A stretch of 64,000 nucleotides of DNA from Tetragonia tetragonoides (Eukaryota > Streptophyta > Magnoliopsida > Caryophyllales > Aizoaceae), in NCBI GenBank assembly GCA_038025085.1, contig CM076146.1, positions 16,776,001 through 16,840,000 on the forward strand, written 5' to 3'. This document shows positions 55,436 to 64,000 of this stretch, in pieces. Below the pieces are notes generated by a model. That model had not been told where the DNA came from. It saw only the letters and a list, made by a program, of their open reading frames with translations, and searched no databases. Positions within the stretch are counted from its first letter, which is position 1. Every line of letters starts with the position of its first letter. The position numbers and the translations under genes are program-made.

Positions 55436-56523
55436 ATGGCTCAAAATGCACGTATCACTAGACTCGAGGACGCCTTCATCAACGTCGTTGAATTCATGGA
55501 GCGTCAACTCCAAAGGGAAGAACAACAACACAATGCATAAGAAGCAGCTGCGAAATCATTTAAGGATTTCGACGCCCTCAAGCCACCAACATTTGAAGGA
55601 GGCACTGATCCTACCAAGCAGGAAGGGTGGATCATTGACTTTGAAAAGCTATTCGTGGCCACTGGGCGACCGAATGACCAGAAAGTCGTTAGTGCCACGT
55701 ACTACTTACGTGGTGAGGGGAATAAGTGGTGGAATGATGTGGGTGCCGCACTGGTAGCACAACCTGGTTTCAACTGGACCCGATTCAAGGACGCGATTCG
55801 CGAAAGGTTCTATCCTAAGTCTCTGCGTCGTTTGAAACAAGCAGAATTTGAGAACCTGACTCAAGGAAAGATGTCAGTAGTTGAGTATGCCTCTAAGTTT
55901 AACGAACTCGCGGTGTTCGCACCACTTTTGGTTGCGGACGAGGCAAACCGTGTCTCGAGGTTTGAGGATGGACTGCAATGGGATTTCCAGAGATTTGTTG
56001 CGGGTCAGTCAGACACGTTTTAAGTGGCATATGATAAAGCTCTAAATCAGGAAAGAATTGTGGGGCGAAGAGATTCTGTGCTCTGGAAGCACAAGCGTGA
56101 AGAAGGAAGTTCTTCTCATCAAAATGCCCACGATCGTAGGCCAAAGCCGGCCAATGGTCATTGAGTTGGGAACAACATCAACAACAAATCAGAATTGGAA
56201 TTCCGGGAACAATTGAGTAGCAATTCTAGCTCGTAGGAACACGCCCTGCCATAAGTGGCGCGTGGCACATCCGGGCAAGAATTGCCAAGAAGAAGTACTT
56301 ACTTGTTATGAGTGTGACAAACCCGGACACAAAGCTTCCGAATGTTGTAATAAAGGGAAGTCCGGAAATGTGAAAAATCGTGGAGGTTACAATAATAACA
56401 ACTGTGGGGCAAGATTCTCGTGTTTTTCCTGGATTAGGACTCGGGAATCATCGCGATACGTGCTAGAGGCACGTCCCACGGAAATCGGCCGATTGAAGGG
56501 GCCAATTGTCAAGGAATCATCTT
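55436..56523 (+). pseudogene. gag of the Tekay-type element
   Basis: Starts ATG 55436 (MAQNARITRLEDAF) with a TAA at 55538, then the clean frame to 56023: KPPTFEGGTDPTKQEGWI, LRGEGNKWWNDVGAAL, FKDAIRERFYPKSLRRLKQ and SVVEYASKFNELAVFAP, the retrotransposon Gag core. After a TAA at 56021-56023 the spacer is shifted. The zinc knuckle (CYECDKPGHKASEC, about 56305-56345) lies in another frame. The element is cut off at about 56525 by a Tat element; pol is not in the window. Confidence 0.88.
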
Positions 56524-56525
56524 AA

Positions 56526-59090
56526 GGTTCGAAGTCGCCACCTTGTTATGGCCTGAACAAGGACGGGTTTTTACAAAAGAAGAGTCGCCACCTTGTTGTG
56601 AACCAAACAAGGAAGGGTTTTTACAAAAGAAAGGGTTTTATAAACGATTTAAAAGAAAATCATTTAAGAAACCCAAAAGTTTACTCTATCGCGATAAGGC
56701 ACGAAAATTCTTTGACTGATCTGCGAATCAGAGATCTTGGTTCGGCGTCTAGGTCAGAAGGTGCGGACGTCCTCGGACCCGTCTCCTCCTCCGTACTAAG
56801 TACGGGCTCTTTACTAATACGTTGTATCCCATATGAAATCTTTGAATTGAATTACGTAATGCCTTAAATGATAAAAGAAAAGCACATATATGTACACATT
56901 GTCACTTAGCACACAGAAAAAGTCTACTTTGAACAGGTGTATTCGTTTACGTACGGCGGGTTTGGATATTGCAAAATACTGCACTACGTACCATTCATCG
57001 TAGGTCTTGAATCTACTCCTGGATCAAAACCCTTACGTAGTTCTGACCGGGGGATCCGGTCAGTATGACTCCTTGAGCGCCACTAAGGCGGGTATGGATG
57101 TTCTTTCCCGTAAAGAGGGATATAATTGAGAAACTTATAGGATGACTCGCAACTTAGAGTCGAATTGATCCGAGGAACCCCCTACTCTCCTCGAAGAAGT
57201 AGGGAAAAGCTCAAATGGGATGATTAGCCTTCTTCTTCGAGGCGTTCAACCCAACAATATTTGGTAATATACGGGGATCAACCCAACTCTTAACTTTGAG
57301 TATATGGATTAGACTTCTAAAAAATATCCATTCTTTACTGGGGAATAACATTTATTGGGGGTGGATAAATGGATGATTTATGTAGGTTGTGGGTATGTAT
57401 AGGTGGGTAATGGCTTGAAAGAGTTTTTCTGATAGGATCCCCCGGGGTGGCCCGAAGCCAAATAAGAGGGGACGATCAATAATTAGCTTCTATTCGATCA
57501 TAGGTATTCCATTGGGGAAAATGGTTGTAACTGGGAAAATATGGATTCCGCTGGGGAATGTGAATTTGTATGAACGTGATTTGAGGGAATGGTAGGTGGA
57601 ACACCCATGATCGCATTTAAGCAAATTTCTGATTGTAACCTCGAATTTGGCCCCGGGCCGGGTTGTGTACATAAACGAATACACTGGTTTTAGAAAACGT
57701 TTTTAACATAATATACATCACACAAGTGAGAGAAGTTCTTTTTATTTTATTTTATTTTCCGAGTTGAATTATTAGGTGGAAGCATATGAATGCAAATGTA
57801 CAAAATGTAATTAAAGAGGCCTCTGAATAAATGAATTACATATCGAGTATTTACAATACAAAATACAAAATAAAAAAAATGTCTAAAAATCCTAAAAAGG
57901 AGGAAAAGACTTGATCTTCATGTACATGGCACCTCCGGGGCTCGATCTTCATCTTCGTCTTCAAAAGTTGGACTTATTCACAAAGGATTGGTTCATTTAC
58001 AAAAGAATTGATTTATTTACAAAGAATTGGTTATTTACAAAAGCGGTTTGAAAGAACCGACAAGGGATTAATCCAAAAGTGACTTATTAACTCTAAATTT
58101 ATTTTTATAATTAGTGGGACACACTAAAGGAATAAACTGGAGAGTTTCGTATTTTTGTGGATTTATTTGATAATTAAACGAAAATTGTTTATAAAACAAA
58201 ACAAAACCGTTTTTACAATAATCTGGACAGAACTTATAAAATTCATATCTCGGTTATAACTCAACCCAATCGAGTGTTTCAAAAGCCTAAATTGGTTCAT
58301 TTTACTTCATGTTTCCACTGTAAAAATCTCAAGTCAATACATTTGATAATCGGTGAGTTATTCATGATTTACGAGCTTCTGGAAGCCTTTGGACAGACCA
58401 TTGGTTTTTGATTTATTGGAAATTATTTACAAGTGATCTAGGTCTAATATTTACACAACTTAGACTATACTTGAAGATAGGTATGTAAAAAACATTTAAT
58501 GAGTTTTGGACGAGTCTAAGTTATTTAACGAAAATAAACAAAAGACTATACAAAAGTCCTAATGTTCTAAACTAACCAATTGTCTTTCATTTTGACAGAA
58601 CCAAAGTCGGTTAGATTAATTCATTAAAAATCGAAAACACCTCCGAATGGATTTATTCCAAAGCCTAGATTGGTTATTATTAAGTCTTATATCCACATCA
58701 AAGTTCATCTTTCATTAAATAGGTGCTTAACATTGCAGAAAGTTCAGTTAAATGAACATTGTCATTTCTGGACATATACTCGGTTGGTTAATTTTAGAAT
58801 TAAATGTACTTCATTAAACTTGAATTCTTCTTTACATATTGAAGTAGACCTACTAAGGACTTATTAAAAAAATATCAAAGGAAACACACTATCCTAAGTG
58901 GTTAAACTGAGCCATTTATTTACAAGGTCGAAATCTGAGAAAATCTTCAAAGGGACAGCACTTCTTCGTCTTTTCAAAAATCATTTAAAATTAATTTGGT
59001 ATTCAAAATGGACGAAATAGGTGGATGTAGACATCGAAGGAAATCCTCTTTAGTTTACTCAGAAATAGACCAAGCTCAAAACAAAACCCT
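56526..59090 (-). repeat. probable 3' LTR and flanking 3' region of Tat element 2
   Basis: Contains a tandem pair of gtcgccaccttgtt...aaggacgggtttttacaaaag units (about 56535-56584 and 56585-56634), LTR-like sequence at 56700-57480 (acggcgggtttggatattgc), then AT-rich DNA. No supported gene; the 89- and 64-codon frames here look like chance. Confidence 0.5.
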
Positions 59091-59094
59091 TCTT

Positions 59095-59620
59095 CCTTCT
59101 TGAGGGGTTGTCCTCTTCTTCTCCATATGTGGCTATATGAGAAGTTCGCTCTTCTTAACGCTCCCACTCGTTCTTATAAACCAAAGAACATCCAAGAAAG
59201 GGGAAAGTCTCTCAAATGTAAGAATTTGGAGAAAGAGGGTAATTGGGGTGACGCCCTTCAAGGCGAGATCAAATGGGTGCAAGAGTTCATTCCTCCTGGC
59301 AAGGTGGTTTATTCGGCCGAGAATTACCGAGGTGTTCCACTCCCGGGGCTAACCCATATCACTTTTTATCTCTCGTGGCATTGCTTACGCCAAACGGGCC
59401 TTAAGCAAATGCTCCTCCAACTTCCTTCCAAATTGTGCTTCACCAAAAACGCCTATCTTCAAGATTTTCAACGCATGGCTTCGCTTTGGGAATCCCGTCA
59501 AATTCTCATGGCTTCCCCGACTCTTCATGATGTAACCTTGGAAAAATATTACGCATTTTGGTTGATTAACTACTTGGTTAATGAGGGAAAGCTGCAAAGT
59601 GGAGAAAATGGGCCATCGGG
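59095..59620 (+). pseudogene. antisense plant mobile domain (PMD / aminotransferase-like) gene fragment
   Basis: Plus-strand frame, opposite to pol. It starts LRGCPLLLHMWLYEKFALL (about 59095-59155), a hallmark of the plant mobile domain found in MAIN/MAIL proteins and in transposon-borne relatives. VVYSAENYRGVPLPGLTHI, ITFYLSWHCLRQTGLKQM and TLEKYYAFWLINYLV follow. Codon-like composition ends near 59620, after which a GC-rich ggcc/gggcgg stretch continues the frame by chance to 60035. The N-terminal part of the domain is lacking, so it is a fragment or last exon. Its place corresponds to that of the antisense gene in Tat element 1. Confidence 0.65.
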
Positions 59621-60286
59621 CCGCATCGGGCCTGTCGAGGGGCGGTTCGGACGCGTTTGGAGGGCTGGCGGGCCGAGCTGGGTCAGGTGGGTGAGGGTGC
59701 TGGCGGGCCGTATGGGCTGGGCGCTGCTGTCGGGCCATGCGGGCTGCTGGCGGGTTCGGGTGCTGGGCCGTATAGGGGTACGGGTGCTGGGCCGCGTGAG
59801 GGAGAGAAAGTGGGGTGGGGTGTTGGTGAGTGGGCCGAAAATGCTCCCAAGAAGAGGAGAGGCGCAATGTGATTGTGAGGGAAATTGGGAGCTGAAGCCC
59901 AATGTGCTTTTTTTTTTGGTTTTTCTCTTTTTTTTTTTTTGTAGGCTTAAACTTAGGCTGAAAATAAGGGAAATGAAAAACTGTGATTCCCTTATGTTAT
60001 TGTACTTAGCCTTTGTAATGGTAAAGACTTATTAAAGTCTATTATGAAATGTGAATTTATTTTGTGGTGGTAATTCATCTCTTATTTACTTATGCACAAG
60101 ATTATGACTCTAATCATTAATGCAACATATATGCTCAATGGACACCTTAAACTAGATATCACGAATTTTAGAGTCCATGTTCAAAATTCACCACCTATTT
60201 TTTTTTTTTATTGGCTTAAATCAACTATAATTGGGTTTGAAATTCCAAATTATAAGTTGATTCGGTTTTTTTTAAAAAAATTTCAC

Positions 60287-60287
<1 letters not shown>
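59621..60287. other. GC-rich low-complexity then AT-rich non-coding DNA
   Basis: 59621-59840 is rich in gggcc/ggccg/gctggcggg motifs with no reliable protein; both strands stay open by composition. Poly-T runs lie near 59908 and 59930. AT-rich to 60287. Confidence 0.5.

Positions 60288-60322
<35 letters not shown>
60288..60322. repeat. poly-T run
   Basis: About 35 T residues; a further run of about 16 occurs near 60450. Confidence 0.97.
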
Positions 60323-60324
<2 letters not shown>

Positions 60325-60360
60325 ATCTTTATACTATAGCAAATAAACATAATTTTGACC

Positions 60361-60515
60361 GAATCCTTGCTGATTGCCTACGTATCTCGTAAAGAGAATC
60401 AGGTCAGATGTAGTTCGGCGCTAGCCCAGGCATTGGTTCTTTTCTTCTTTTTTTTTTTTTTGGCTCACTACTGAGCTTTTCTTACAAATTACATCGTTGA
60501 CAAAAGGTGAAAAAG
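60361..60515 (-). other. 3' untranslated motif after Tat 2 pol
   Basis: On minus: cgccgaactacatctgacctg, then gattctctttacgagatacgtaggcaa. It is a conserved segment I know to follow pol in many plant Tat relatives. It precedes the poly-A/T stretch and the antisense gene. Confidence 0.5.
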
Positions 60516-61617
60516 TTAAGCATAAAACTTCTTCAATTGGTCCAGATTGGTTATGCTAGGAATTTCATTCCCGTCTAAATCAGCTAGCTTCACAGCTCCT
60601 CCAGGCGTGATCTCCTTGACGAGAAATGGACCGCACCAATTGGATCGGAATTTGCCTCTAGGGTCATGCATGGGTGCTCTATTCTCTTTCAGAACAAGAC
60701 TTCCTTCTTGAACATCCCGATTTCTCACATTCTTATTATAAGACCGAGCAATGCGGCGCTGGTAGTTCTGGATGTTGTTGAGAGCTGCAAGTCTCTTTTC
60801 AGCTGTAAATGCCAGTTCTTCATATCGGGCTTTATGCCAAAGCTTTTCAGGAAAGCCACTCTTGGCAATGACTCTCAAAGACTTAATCTCAGTTTCAATT
60901 GGAAGCATTGGTTCCATGCCATACAGTTGATGATCTGAATCCCCAAAGGGCATATGGCAGCTTCTCAGGGCATTCTTTCGTTTTCTCAATCATCTTCGAT
61001 AAAATAGATTTGACCGTTTTGTTCACGGCCTCAACAACTCCATTAGTTTGAGGTCGGTATGGCGACGACTGGTGTGGCTTCACTTTGTACTTCAGGAGAG
61101 TCTCTTTGAGGTGCCCCTCGAATTGTGGGCCATTATCAGATATCATCTCAAATGGGAGGTCGTACCGACATATAATGTTCTTGATCACAATCTTGGACAC
61201 TTGCCGTGACCCTAGCTTGGAGTACGAGGCCGCTTCGACCCACTTCGAGAAATAGTCGATTGCCACCAAAATGTATTGGTGCCAATTGGATGCTTTCGGA
61301 TTGATTTGGCCAATAATATCAATGCCCCAGGTTGAGAACGGCCAGGGTGACGTCAGATTATGTAGCTCCGCAGAGGGCATGTGATGCAGATTTGAGAATA
61401 TCTGGCATTTCTCGCAAGCTCTGACATACTTGTAGCAATCATGCTCCAATGTAGTCCAATAATATCCAGTTCGCAGAATCTTCTTAGCAAGCATCTTCCC
61501 ATTCATATGTGGGCCACAATCACCCCCATGTACTTCTTTCATAATTTTCTGCGCTTCTCCGGAATCAACACATAGTTGGAGGGTCCCATCAAACCCTTTA
61601 TGGTACAGCTTCTCCAT
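60516..61617 (-). pseudogene. integrase of Tat element 2
   Basis: HHCC finger at the start (VHGGDCGPHMNG and YVRACEKCQ), catalytic core with FSTWGIDIIGQI, MISDNGPQFEGH and GVVEAVNKTVK (D,D,E present), in the frame 61617-60895. After a frame change near 60950 the C-terminal part continues in 60989-60516 (GMEPMLPIETEIKSL, NVRNRDVQEGSLVL, KFRSNWCGPFLVKE, ending NLDQLKKFYA). The segment usually reading GATPYSLVYG is damaged at the join, so it is inactive although the triad remains. Confidence 0.9.
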
Positions 61618-61791
61618 ATAAAGTGCGAAATGAGACGCAAGGTGGCGGATAGTCAGTTGGCCTTTCTTTGAGCTCTCTTGAGGATAAGAGTAATAATTGA
61701 GATACTTCTTGACATCTGTGTACCATGGCTCATTCTCTGCATATGTAATTAGATTAACAAGATCACATGATATGGCAGGCTCATGCCGTTC

Positions 61792-62310
61792 TTACAGAGT
61801 GATGGTCTGAGCTCGAATTTCTCCTTCCCAAACCAGAGTGGTTGCCAGACTAGCCAATGCATCTATAAAAGTGTTCTGCTCTCTGGGCAAGTGTCTAAAA
61901 GTGATATCATCAAAGCATGGAATGAACTGGTGTAAGCAGTCAGTGTACATCAGTAATCGTTCATCCAGGACTCTCCATGCCCCTATGGCCTGGGAAATGA
62001 TGAGATTTGAATCACCATATACTGTGAGGCGTCGTGCCCCCGCCGCCAAGGCTGCCTTTACACCGTAGATGCAAGCTTCATATTCAGTTGTATTGTTCGT
62101 GGTCGGGAAATCCAACTTGACCGAAAATGGTACATGCAATCCCTCTGGACTAATCAAAAGCACTCCGACTCCATTGCCCCTTTTGTTGCAAGCTCCGTCA
62201 AAATACATCTTCCATCTGTCTTCTTGTATAACATGAATGTGTTCATCAGGAAACGTATCGTCACATTCTTCCTCAGACATGGGCCCATCTGCCAGAACAT
62301 CCGCTAGCAC
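61792..62310 (-). CDS. archaeal-type RNase H (aRNH) of Tat element 2
   Basis: 172 clean codons. Catalytic acids are visible in WKMYFDGACNKRGNG, NNTTEYEACIYGVKAAL, LTVYGDSNLIISQAIG and NTFIDALASLA. This second RNase H between RT/RH and integrase defines the Tat lineage. A stop separates it from RNase H upstream (62341), and about 170 bases with stops follow before the integrase. Confidence 0.9.
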   Translation of the reverse strand: MLADVLADGPMSEEECDDTFPDEHIHVIQEDRWKMYFDGACNKRGNGVGVLLISPEGLHVPFSVKLDFPTTNNTTEYEACIYGVKAALAAGARRLTVYGDSNLIISQAIGAWRVLDERLLMYTDCLHQFIPCFDDITFRHLPREQNTFIDALASLATTLVWEGEIRAQTITL

Positions 62311-62340
62311 TCGCCCTTTTACAGATTCCTGATTCAGAAA

Positions 62341-63540
62341 TTAGATGTCGAATTCTGACAACAAAGCATGCCAACGAGCAATCCTTTCGCTCGTGATTGG
62401 TTTATCGAATAGGTACTTGATGGGGTCCAATCTCGAGACGAGATATGTGGTGTGAGCTTGGAGATAGTGCTTCAATTTTCTCGTTGCGTATACCAGAGAT
62501 ATGCACGTCTTTTCCAGAGGATTGTATCGAGTCTCATACTCGAGAAGCTTCTTACTCAGGTAGTAGATAGCCACTTCTTTTCTCATTCCCTCTTCATATT
62601 GAGCCAGAAATGCCCCCATTGCAGTTTCGGTCACTGTGAGGTACAATATCAAAGGCTTCCCTGGTTGCGAGGGTGCCAGAATAGAAGGCTTTGCCAGATA
62701 TCTCTTCATCATTTCAAATGCCTTTTGGCAATCATCATCCCACTGATGGGATGTACCCTTCCTGAGCAGCTTGAAAATTGGTTCACATTTCGAGATCAGC
62801 TGAAAAATGAATCTGCTGATGTATTGAATTCTTCCCAGACAACCTCGGATTTCTTTTTCAGTTCTCCGTGGTGGCAACTCACAAATAGCCTTCACCTTGT
62901 CAGAATCAATTTCTATGCCCCTGTGGCTTACGACAAATCCCAGGACTTTACCAGATGTAACTCCGAACACACATTTCTGCGGGTTGAGCTTCAGATTGTT
63001 CTTTCGGATACGATCAAAGAATATTTTCAGGGAGGAAAAGTGATCCTCTCGAGCACGGCTCTTAACTATCATATCATCAACATACACCTCAACAATATCA
63101 TGAATTAAATCATGCAAAATCGTCGTTGCAGCTCGTTGATAGGTGGCCCCAGCATTTTTCAAACCAAAGGGCATGACCTTATAACAATACGTCCCCCAGG
63201 GGGTGATGAAATGATGTCTTCATTTGATCTTCTAGAGCCATAAGGATTTGATTGTATCCTGAAAAACCATCCATGAACGAGAACATAGCATGTCCCGCTG
63301 TATTGTCGACCACCATGTCGATGTGTGGTAATGGGAAGCAATCCTTCGGTGAAGCGGCATTAAAATCTCGGAAGTCAATACACATTCTTACCCGACCATA
63401 TTTCTTGGGAACAACAACAATGTTCGCCAGCCAATCTGAGTGCTTTATAGCCCGTAGAAATCCAGCATCAATCTGCTTCTAAACTTCTTCTTTAACCCTG
63501 AGACTAATCTCTGGTTTCATTCGACGGAGCTTCTGCTGGT
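62341..63540 (-). pseudogene. reverse transcriptase and RNase H of Tat element 2
   Basis: RT begins near 63540 (QQKLRRMKPEISLRVKEEV with a stop at about 63481), then KYGRVRMCIDFRDFNAASPKD (63385-63330), DGFSGYNQILMA, and after a frame change near 63180 MPFGLKNAGATYQRA and the active site VEVYVDDMIVKS (about 63060-63095). RNase H follows (KPLILYLTVTETAMGAFLAQY, EVAIYYLSKKLLEYETRYNP) to 62341. Only two lesions in 1.2 kb. Confidence 0.9.
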
Positions 63541-64000
63541 TTGGCTTGCTATCAGGAAGCAAAGGAAGACGGTGCTCAGCAATACTGCAGTCAACACCCG
63601 TCATGTCGGCATAAGACCACGCAAATACATCCACATATTCTCTCAACAACTCAGTGAAAGACTCTAGTTATTCAAATGACAGAGATGACCCAATTTTAAC
63701 TTCTTTTTTATTTCCTTTTGAGCCAATGTTTATTATTATGGACTCTTCAATCAGCGATATGCATGTTTGTGGTGACTCATTGTCATATGATGATGCATCA
63801 TGATCAGAATCAAGCTCTTGTGCACAAATATGTTCATAGAGAAGGGTAGGATGGGTATTTTCAACATCGGACAGGTCATCCGACGAGGGATATTCTCTGG
63901 TGGAAGTGGTGGACTCATCCGGCTCACATTCATCAGATATGGGGCCCAGCAGGCGATCTGGCTCGGTACTTGGGTCGGTTGATGATTATGAAGTGGTGGA
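63541..64000 (-). pseudogene. linker between protease and RT of Tat element 2
   Basis: On minus: acidic Ser/Asp-rich sequence (about 63720-63960), then LREYVDVFAWSYADMTGVD (about 63595-63650), the conserved lead-in to gypsy RT. A TAA near 63668 interrupts it. Protease and gag lie beyond the window. Confidence 0.7.

Larger units (their letters stand above)
56526..64000 (-). mobile_element. second Tat-lineage Ty3/gypsy element, incomplete (5' part beyond window)
   Basis: The minus-strand pol (RT, RNase H, aRNH, integrase) runs from beyond 64000 to 60516, followed by a long 3' region to about 56526 that must include the 3' LTR. The aRNH at 61792-62310 assigns it to Tat. Its sequence is clearly different from Tat element 1. 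The left boundary is placed where Tekay gag sequence stops and the aagtcgccacctt motif, common in LTRs of this group, starts. LTR limits and target duplication cannot be set because the other LTR is outside. Confidence 0.75.

Noticed and set aside
59600..60035. C-terminal extension of the plant-mobile-domain frame.
   Set aside because: The stretch is GC-rich ggcc-type low complexity, open on both strands, ending in poly-T-derived Phe runs; composition, not coding.
62452..63108. 218-codon plus-strand ORF.
   Set aside because: Exact shadow of the RT/RNase H frame on minus, which has clear motifs.
56526..64000. Endogenous pararetrovirus instead of retrotransposon.
   Set aside because: Integrase and a second, archaeal-type RNase H are present and no movement or coat protein domain is seen; this fits Tat Ty3/gypsy.

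Overview
The window is nuclear DNA of a flowering plant, probably a eudicot. It shows plant-type chromovirus, Tat-lineage and copia retrotransposons, CACTA and Mutator-like DNA transposons, intron-containing remnants of plant gene families (REM-type B3, FAR1-like, Ulp1/C48 protease, plant mobile domain, ribosomal protein L35), and very AT-rich spacers. I see no intact single-copy housekeeping gene. It is a nest of transposable elements, most with stops and frameshifts. The species cannot be fixed from the sequence alone.

Layout. (1) 1-1526: a minus-strand copia fragment fused to the 3' end (integrase C-terminus plus chromodomain) of a plus-strand Tekay/Del-type chromovirus, whose 3' LTR is 1527-4169. 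(2) 4170-18380: a minus-strand copia element (3' LTR truncated at 4170, 5' LTR 17774-18380, PBS 17757-17772). A Tekay-type solo LTR (6251-9021, TSD ACATA) sits inside its YVDD catalytic codons. A CACTA element (12913-17626, TSD TAT) sits in its leader and itself holds a long-TIR element (about 13937-15095). (3) 18381-20863: a 5'-truncated Tekay LTR. (4) 20864-22890: a CTG minisatellite, an RPL35 pseudo-exon, a TA microsatellite and a CACTA right end. (5) 23142-36492 plus leader: minus-strand genes, namely a Ulp1-like protease gene (23690-29442) split by a gag-only LTR element (25885-29375), a two-B3-domain REM-like gene (about 32085-33469) and a FAR1-type MULE transposase (34038-36492). (6) 37075-47817: a nearly complete minus-strand Tat-lineage Ty3/gypsy element with TSD GATTT. 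It carries a spliced antisense gene and sixteen 121-bp tandem repeats between pol and the 3' LTR. (7) 47823-49940: displaced upstream flank of the FAR1 locus and unclassified DNA. (8) 49941-56525: a Tekay LTR fragment invaded by a second Tekay element with a 2.96-kb 5' LTR, PBS, an extra ORF upstream of gag, and a broken gag. (9) 56526-64000: a second, different Tat-lineage element (minus), with an antisense plant-mobile-domain gene fragment between its 3' end and pol.

How the parts relate. Within the retroelements the order of domains is canonical: gag-PR-IN-RT-RH in copia, gag-PR-RT-RH-aRNH-IN in Tat, and IN-chromodomain in Tekay. The two Tat elements share a layout in which a gene on the opposite strand to gag-pol lies in the 3' non-coding interval, but the two antisense genes are unrelated. 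The Tekay LTRs share a promoter module of TTGAC[C/T] boxes directly upstream of a TATA box, followed by a long CT-rich leader.
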